Positions 58,949-64,000 of a stretch of 64,000 nt of DNA are shown one piece after another. The position numbers and the translations under genes were made by a program. The notes under the pieces were generated by a model, which saw only the letters and a list, made by a program, of their open reading frames with translations, was not told the DNA's origin and did no database searches. Positions within the stretch are counted from its first letter, which is position 1; each line of letters begins with the position of its first letter. Origin of the DNA: Acetoanaerobium noterae (GTDB taxonomy: Bacteria; Bacillota; Clostridia; Peptostreptococcales; Filifactoraceae); contig NZ_FUYN01000001.1 of NCBI RefSeq assembly GCF_900168025.1, forward strand, positions 558,001 to 622,000, in the 5' to 3' direction.

Positions 58949-60517
58949 TTACATTTTCAAATTATACTTTTTTAATTTATTAATTAGTGCAGTATGAGAA
59001 AGTCCAAGTTTTTTTGCTGTTTTTCTTATACTCATATCAGTTTCCATATTACTTAATAATATTTGTCTTTCTATATCTTCCAATTGTTTCTTTAATGAAA
59101 CTTCGCTTCTTTTAATTTCAAATGCTTTTTCATTATCCTTTTCTTTGGCAGGATTTAGCATTAGATGTTCCTCTGAAAGTATGGCCCCTTCACATAAATT
59201 CATAGCTCTTTCCATAATATTTTCTAGTTCTCTTATGTTTCCTGTATATTCATAGCTCATAAGTCTTTCCAAAAAAACCATACTAGTACTTCCAACAGAT
59301 TTATTAAGCTTTTTATTCATTTTTTGTACGAAATAACTAACCAGAAGTGGAATATCTTCTTTTCTATCACGCAGAGGTGGAATCTCTAAAGGTATAACAT
59401 TAAGCCTATAGTATAAATCCTCTCTAAACATTCCTTTTTCAATCATTTCTTCCAAATTTCTATGAGTTGCACAAATTATTCTCACATCGACTTTTTCTTC
59501 TTTACTGCTTCCTATTCTTCTAACCACTCCTTCTTGCAATACTCTTAGCAGTTTAGCCTGGGTTGCAAGGGATAGTTCTCCTATTTCATCCAGAAATAAA
59601 GTTCCTTTATCCGCTTCTTTAAAAAGTCCTAGTTTCCCACTGTTTAGAGCTCCTGTAAAGCTCCCTTTTTCATAGCCAAATAGCTCACTCTCTATCAAAG
59701 AATCAGGAATAGCAGCACAATTTATAGTTATAAATCTCTGATTTTCTCTTTGGCTTAGATTCTTTATTGCTCTTGCAAAAAGCTCTTTGCCCGTTCCACT
59801 TTCTCCTCTTATAAGAATAGTCGAATCACTTTTCGCAACAGCTTTAGCTATTTTTTTAAGGTTGTATATAGCATTGCTATTTCCTATTATATCTTTAAAT
59901 TGATCATCTTCAGAGCTTATCACTATATCTGCCAGCTCTTTTGCTTTTTTATAGTCTTTAATAGTTAGAACTGCTCCAGCAGAATATCCATCATCATCCC
60001 TTATCGCTCTTCCGCTAGCCAAATATCTGCCTTCTACTCTCTCATTTTGGATGAAAGTTTCTATATTATCATAATTTTTCCCTTGTTCCAAGAAACCTAT
60101 TAAATTTGTACTCTTTCCTAGAAAGCTTTTTATATTTTTCCCTAGTAGCTCTGTTTTATCATAATCAAATATTTTCTCTGAATAGTCATTGAAAAATTCA
60201 ATTTCTAGCTTTGGATTTAGAGCTATTACTCCTTCATCTACAGAATCTATAATGGCCTCAAGACGTTTTGAGCTTTTTTCAAATTCTAAAAGCTTAATTT
60301 CTTTAATAGAAATAACGTCCTCTAATTGCATCAAATCATTTGTAATATCTTGAATTTCCTGGCTTTTAATATCCTCAATCTGGATATTTACTCTTTTAGA
60401 AAACACCTCAACTGAATTTAGGCTGATATGTCTAGAATAAATTTTACCTAGAATTTTTAGAGTTACTCCTATCTTATCTTCAGTTTCTATACTTAATCTA
60501 ATATATTTTTTCATCAT
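58949..60517 (-). CDS. Sigma-54-dependent TyrR-like activator
   Basis: A 522-residue enhancer-binding protein. Residues 1-75 are an ACT-like sensor (KKYIRLSIETEDKIGVTLKI), 85-190 a PAS-like domain (EAIIDSVDEGVIALNPKLEI), and 205-440 the AAA+ domain with ILIRGESGTGKELFARA, the sigma-54 contact loop YEKGSFTGALNSGKLG and Walker B GTLFLDEIGEL. The C-terminus is a TyrR-type helix-turn-helix (MSIRKTAKKLGLSHTALINK). It should bind an amino acid ligand and activate megL. The gene is directly upstream of the TyrR box and sigma-54 promoter. AGAGG precedes the first ATG. Confidence 0.93.
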   Translation of the reverse strand: MMKKYIRLSIETEDKIGVTLKILGKIYSRHISLNSVEVFSKRVNIQIEDIKSQEIQDITNDLMQLEDVISIKEIKLLEFEKSSKRLEAIIDSVDEGVIALNPKLEIEFFNDYSEKIFDYDKTELLGKNIKSFLGKSTNLIGFLEQGKNYDNIETFIQNERVEGRYLASGRAIRDDDGYSAGAVLTIKDYKKAKELADIVISSEDDQFKDIIGNSNAIYNLKKIAKAVAKSDSTILIRGESGTGKELFARAIKNLSQRENQRFITINCAAIPDSLIESELFGYEKGSFTGALNSGKLGLFKEADKGTLFLDEIGELSLATQAKLLRVLQEGVVRRIGSSKEEKVDVRIICATHRNLEEMIEKGMFREDLYYRLNVIPLEIPPLRDRKEDIPLLVSYFVQKMNKKLNKSVGSTSMVFLERLMSYEYTGNIRELENIMERAMNLCEGAILSEEHLMLNPAKEKDNEKAFEIKRSEVSLKKQLEDIERQILLSNMETDMSIRKTAKKLGLSHTALINKLKKYNLKM

Positions 60518-60598
60518 AGTTTACCTCTTAACCATATGAGTTTAATCTGATATTTTAATAAGTATATCATACTTTATAAGAGGTTTAGAACGATTGAA

Positions 60599-60880
60599 TC
60601 ATCTGCAATTATTTACATACTTATCTTTTTTACCTTTTCTTTGGTTTAAAATTATTTTTTCTGCATAAATTTCATCTAGTATTATTCTTTTAGCAGCTTC
60701 TTGGAAATATATACTTTTTGGTATTTTTTTACGCAAAACTATATCGATTAAATTTCTTGCAGCTCTTTCATGAAGGAAGTGCGAATGGTTACAATTATTA
60801 CCTCGTGTATTGATTACTACAAAATCCCTTTTCGTCTTCAAAATTTTGTATTCATGAATCACATCCACTACCTTAGCCAT
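60599..60880 (-). CDS. Small uncharacterised protein
   Basis: A 93-residue soluble protein that is basic overall, with DVIHEYKILKTKRDFVVINT and HSHFLHERAARNLIDIVLRK segments. I do not recognise a family. AAGGAG is 8 bases before its ATG, supporting real translation. It lies upstream of the sigma-54 activator gene on the same strand, separated by 81 bases, so the two may be co-transcribed. Confidence 0.6.
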   Translation of the reverse strand: MAKVVDVIHEYKILKTKRDFVVINTRGNNCNHSHFLHERAARNLIDIVLRKKIPKSIYFQEAAKRIILDEIYAEKIILNQRKGKKDKYVNNCR

Positions 60881-60969
60881 GTAATCACTCCTTATAATTG
60901 TACTTACTTCATTTATATCCCACTAATATTAAGGTTTCATTATCCCTATGTAAATTTGAGATTAAAAAA

Positions 60970-60990
60970 AGCCTCAGTCTAAACTGAGGC
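60970..60990 (-). terminator. Terminator of leuS
   Basis: GCCTCAGT (60971-60978) pairs with ACTGAGGC (60983-60990) with a tetraloop and a T run on the minus strand, directly after the leuS stop codon. Confidence 0.88.
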
Positions 60991-60997
60991 TCTTACT

Positions 60998-63400
60998 TTA
61001 TACAACTATATTTAATATTTTTCCTGGAACATAAATTATTTTCTTAATTTCTTTTCCGTCTAGCATATCTTTTACAACTAAATCAGATTTTGCCATTGTG
61101 ATTACTTCATCTTGAGATATGTTTGCTGCTACTACTATCTTGCCTCTTACCTTTCCATTAATCTGAACAGGTATCTCTATAGTAGACTCTACAAGCTTTG
61201 ATTCATCATATTTTGGCCAAGGAGCTTCATTTAAGAATCCATCAAATCCCATAAGCTGCCATAGTTCTTCAGTAACGTGAGGAGCAACTGGATTTAATAA
61301 AATCAAGAATGTTCGATAGTCCTTTTTAGTTATTCCACCCATATCATAAATTTCATTTATCAATGACATCATAGCCGCTATGGCTGTGTTGAATTTTAGA
61401 GTTTCATAATCCTCTGTCACTTTTTTGATAGTCTTGTGCAAGCTAGATTCTATTTTTTCAGAGAATATGTCTTCCTCTCTAATCATTTCTTGAAGCTTCC
61501 AAGTACGCTCTATAAAACGTCTACAGCCTTTGATTCCTAGAGATGACCATGGTACACTCTTTTCAAAGTCTCCAATGAACATTTCATACATTCTAAAGGT
61601 GTCAGCACCATACTCTTCTACTATTTCATCCGGATTAACAACATTGCCTCTTGATTTGGACATTTTTTCGTTGTTTTCACCTAGAATCATTCCATGAGAA
61701 GTTCTCTTTGCATATGGTTCAGGGTTTGTAACTACACCTATATCATATAGAACTTTATGCCAGAAACGTGAATATAGAAGGTGAAGCGTAGTATGCTCCA
61801 TTCCTCCATTGTACCAATCTACTGGCATCCAGTAATCAAGAGCTTTTTTAGAAGCTAGCTCCTCATTATTGTCAGGGTCTGCATATCTTAAGAAATACCA
61901 TGATGAGCCAGCCCACTGAGGCATAGTGTCAGTCTCTCTTTGCGCTGGTCCGCTACAACAAGGACAGGTAGTGTTTACCCAATCAGTGATTTTAGAAAGA
62001 GGTGACTCTCCATCATCTGTCGGTTCATAAGATTCTACCTCTGGTAGTGTAAGCGGTAGCTCACTATCAGGAAGTGGGACCCAACCACATTTTTCACAAT
62101 ACACAAGTGGAATAGGCTCTCCCCAGTATCTTTGTCTAGAAAATACCCAGTCTCTTAATTTAAAGTTTACTTTTTTAGTTCCAAGTCCCTGAGCTTCTAT
62201 ATACTCAGATATCTTTTCTTTAGCTTCTTTAACAGAAAGTCCATCTATAATCGGTGAATTTACAATAGTACCATTATCTATATCAGTAAAGGCTTCTTCC
62301 TGAACATTACCACCTGATACTACCTCAACTATAGGAAGATTAAATACCTTTGCAAATTCATGGTCTCTTGTATCATGACCTGGCACTGCCATTATAGCTC
62401 CTGTTCCATATGTCATAAGAACATAATCAGAAACAAAAAGCGGAATATTTTGTTTTGTAAGAGGATTTACAGCATCTAAGCCTAAGACTCTTACACCTGT
62501 TTTTTCAGTGTTTACTTCAGTTCTTTCAAACTCAGATTTTTTAGCAGCTTCTTCTTTATATGCAAGAACTTCATCTAAGTTTTGAATTTTGTGGCTTTTT
62601 TCCTGAATTATAGGATGCTCAGGAGAAATTACCATATATGTAGCTCCATATATAGTATCTGGTCTTGTAGTAAATACAGTTAAGCTAGTATCGTCTACTG
62701 GGAATTTAATCTCCATTCCATATGAACGACCAATCCAGTTTTTCTGCTGAATCTTAACTCTTTCTATATAATTAACCAAATCTAAATCATCAATCAATCT
62801 ATCTGCATACTCAGTAATCTTAAGCATCCACTGATTTTTTTCTTTACGTACGACTTCTCCGCCACAGCGCTCACAAGTTCCTTGGATAACTTCTTCATTT
62901 GCAAGGCCAACTTTACAGCTGTTACACCAATTTATAGGCATTTTATTTTTGTAAGCTAGACCTTTGTTGAAAAGCTGAATAAATATCCACTGAGTCCATT
63001 TATAATACCCTTCATCAGTAGTATTTATTTCTCTTGACCAGTCAAAAGATATTCCAAGAGACATAAGCTGTCTTTTAAAGTTAGCTATATTGTCCTTTGT
63101 AACTATTTTAGGATGAATTTTGTTTTTGATTGCATAGTTTTCTGTAGGAAGGCCAAATGCATCCCAACCGATAGGATAAAGTACATTATATCCATCCAAT
63201 CTTCTTCTTCTAGCAACAACATCAAGTGCAGTATATGATCTAGGATGACCTACATGCAGTCCTTGCCCTGATGGATAAGGAAACTCTACAAGAGGATAAA
63301 ACTTCTCTTTATCTGAATCATTTGATGCATGAAATACGCCTTTTTCTTCCCAGATATCCTGCCATTTTTTTTCTATAGGCTTATGATTATATTTTTCCAA
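60998..63400 (-). CDS. leuS: Leucyl-tRNA synthetase
   Basis: An 800-residue class Ia synthetase that charges tRNA-Leu. It has the HIGH-equivalent [16 protein letters not shown], a zinc-binding [20 protein letters not shown], the editing (CP1) domain with [14 protein letters not shown], and the KMSKS loop [13 protein letters not shown]. The length is normal. It starts with a TTG codon nine bases after GAGGAGG; no ATG fits. The gap to the upstream TetR gene is only 80 bases, with no T-box, which is unusual for clostridial leuS but not rare. Confidence 0.96.
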   Translation of the reverse strand: MEKYNHKPIEKKWQDIWEEKGVFHASNDSDKEKFYPLVEFPYPSGQGLHVGHPRSYTALDVVARRRRLDGYNVLYPIGWDAFGLPTENYAIKNKIHPKIVTKDNIANFKRQLMSLGISFDWSREINTTDEGYYKWTQWIFIQLFNKGLAYKNKMPINWCNSCKVGLANEEVIQGTCERCGGEVVRKEKNQWMLKITEYADRLIDDLDLVNYIERVKIQQKNWIGRSYGMEIKFPVDDTSLTVFTTRPDTIYGATYMVISPEHPIIQEKSHKIQNLDEVLAYKEEAAKKSEFERTEVNTEKTGVRVLGLDAVNPLTKQNIPLFVSDYVLMTYGTGAIMAVPGHDTRDHEFAKVFNLPIVEVVSGGNVQEEAFTDIDNGTIVNSPIIDGLSVKEAKEKISEYIEAQGLGTKKVNFKLRDWVFSRQRYWGEPIPLVYCEKCGWVPLPDSELPLTLPEVESYEPTDDGESPLSKITDWVNTTCPCCSGPAQRETDTMPQWAGSSWYFLRYADPDNNEELASKKALDYWMPVDWYNGGMEHTTLHLLYSRFWHKVLYDIGVVTNPEPYAKRTSHGMILGENNEKMSKSRGNVVNPDEIVEEYGADTFRMYEMFIGDFEKSVPWSSLGIKGCRRFIERTWKLQEMIREEDIFSEKIESSLHKTIKKVTEDYETLKFNTAIAAMMSLINEIYDMGGITKKDYRTFLILLNPVAPHVTEELWQLMGFDGFLNEAPWPKYDESKLVESTIEIPVQINGKVRGKIVVAANISQDEVITMAKSDLVVKDMLDGKEIKKIIYVPGKILNIVV

Positions 63401-63480
63401 TACCTAATGCCTCCTCTCAATGTATACAATAAATAATTAAATTGTACACCAGTAATTTAGTATATTCAAGGTATTTTTAC

Positions 63481-64000
63481 TTATGCACCTATACCATCGA
63501 ACAATACTTGGAGACTGAAATTAACTTTATCATCTAGAGAATCTTTTGTGGGGGCACTTACATTAATATAACTGCCAATTAGCATTTGAAAAAACATTTT
63601 TACAATATAATCCACCGAAACCTCTTGGTTTATCTCATTAGTTTCCATTCCATTTGTTACTATTTCTTGAACAAATTCATGATATTTAATATATTGCTCT
63701 TTCAGCATAGCCCAGATTTCCTCTCTAAATTCAAAAGGAGGAAAAAGTGCGTTCCTAGCTAAAAAATTGGCTACATCTGGATTTTCTGCTTTAAATACCC
63801 AGTACTGCTTTATAAGTGCCTCTAGCTGTTGTTTGCTTGATTTTGCTTTGCCTTTTTCCAAAACCTCCATAAACGCTTTCCTGTGAAGTTCTTCTGCATC
63901 CTTAATCAGCTCTATATATAAATCTTTTTTAGATGAATAATAGTAATAAAAAGAAGGTGCAGATATTCCAATCAAGTTGAAAATATCTTTTAAGCTAGTT
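63481..64000 (-). CDS. TetR-family transcriptional regulator (5' end cut off)
   Basis: The gene enters from beyond the right edge. The frame is open to base 64000, reading TSLKDIFNLIGISAPSFYYY then YSSKKDLYIELIKDAE, the second half of a TetR helix-turn-helix. The remaining 130 residues are a helical ligand-binding domain (AENPDVANFLARNALFPPFE; VDYIVKMFFQMLIGSYIN). The start and regulated genes lie outside. The inner TTG start at 63975 would destroy the DNA-binding domain, so I treat this as partial. It lies 80 bases upstream of leuS. Confidence 0.85.
   Translation of the reverse strand, partial: TSLKDIFNLIGISAPSFYYYYSSKKDLYIELIKDAEELHRKAFMEVLEKGKAKSSKQQLEALIKQYWVFKAENPDVANFLARNALFPPFEFREEIWAMLKEQYIKYHEFVQEIVTNGMETNEINQEVSVDYIVKMFFQMLIGSYINVSAPTKDSLDDKVNFSLQVLFDGIGA

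Noticed and set aside
63975-64000. Internal TTG start for the TetR gene at 63975
   Set aside because: The frame stays open to the window edge and the upstream codons complete the DNA-binding helix, so the true start is outside.

Overview
The window is about 64 kb of AT-rich, densely coded DNA from a low-GC anaerobic Gram-positive bacterium, most likely an amino-acid-fermenting member of the Clostridia (Peptostreptococcaceae such as Acetoanaerobium/Clostridium sticklandii or a relative). This rests on strong GGAGG ribosome-binding sites, T-box, TPP-riboswitch and CIRCE control, oxygen-sensitive enzymes (AsrABC, methionine gamma-lyase, D-cysteine desulfhydrase), many ferredoxin-type proteins and peptide/amino-acid degradation genes. 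The species call is inference. I see no rRNA, tRNA, IS element, prophage or CRISPR array. It reads as ordinary chromosome, with an aminotransferase cut off at the left edge and a TetR-type regulator cut off at the right edge.

Layout. 0-7 kb: aminotransferase tail, EamA exporter, DUF302 protein, REC-GGDEF response regulator, CNNM/CorC-type protein, DUF368 (undecaprenyl-phosphate translocase family), proC and a GNAT. 7-15 kb: OPT transporter overlapping a PqqD-like gene, a cyclase-family hydrolase, D-cysteine desulfhydrase, an orphan trpB behind a tryptophan T-box, ogt and an AI-2E permease. 15-23 kb: psuK-psuG-clpB, MgtC, TraX and htpG with a perfect CIRCE. 23-30 kb: ferredoxin protein, ZIP transporter, DUF523 protein, Rrf2 regulator, acetate transporter, niaR with an orphan EIIC-type permease, and a stalk-domain secreted protein. 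30-36 kb: a VOC protein, then thiW-thiD-thiM-thiE-thiC under a TPP riboswitch, and an M42 peptidase. 36-43 kb: YkvA-methyltransferase fusion, gamma carbonic anhydrase, and a five-gene NifX / MinD-ATPase / MinD-ATPase / GltB-like / NifX cluster. 43-51 kb: DUF2225, AlaX, exonuclease III, a large ParB-like orphan, a repeat-bearing stalk protein and asrABC. 51-64 kb: peroxiredoxin, Crp/Fnr regulator, YjjG-type HAD, bacteriohemerythrin, formimidoylglutamase, VanW, megL with its sigma-54 activator, and leuS.

Themes. Several genes release or consume reduced sulfur (DcyD, MegL, AsrABC). Others fit peptide/amino-acid use (OPT, M42 peptidase, ProC, HutG). Thiamine genes give de novo pyrimidine plus salvaged thiazole. 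The clearest regulatory find is a complete sigma-54 circuit at megL: a TyrR-like activator gene, a perfect TyrR-type box just after it, a -24/-12 promoter with exact GG-N10-GC spacing, then megL. Other candidates are a Crp-type palindrome placed for class II activation of asrABC with a cognate-looking Crp/Fnr gene nearby, a PerR-like box in the peroxiredoxin promoter, and three 19-bp-phased repeats over the psuK promoter.

For many genes the longest reading frame starts inside its own Shine-Dalgarno. I moved those starts to the codon with proper spacing and say so in each entry. All family calls are from reading protein motifs, not from searches.
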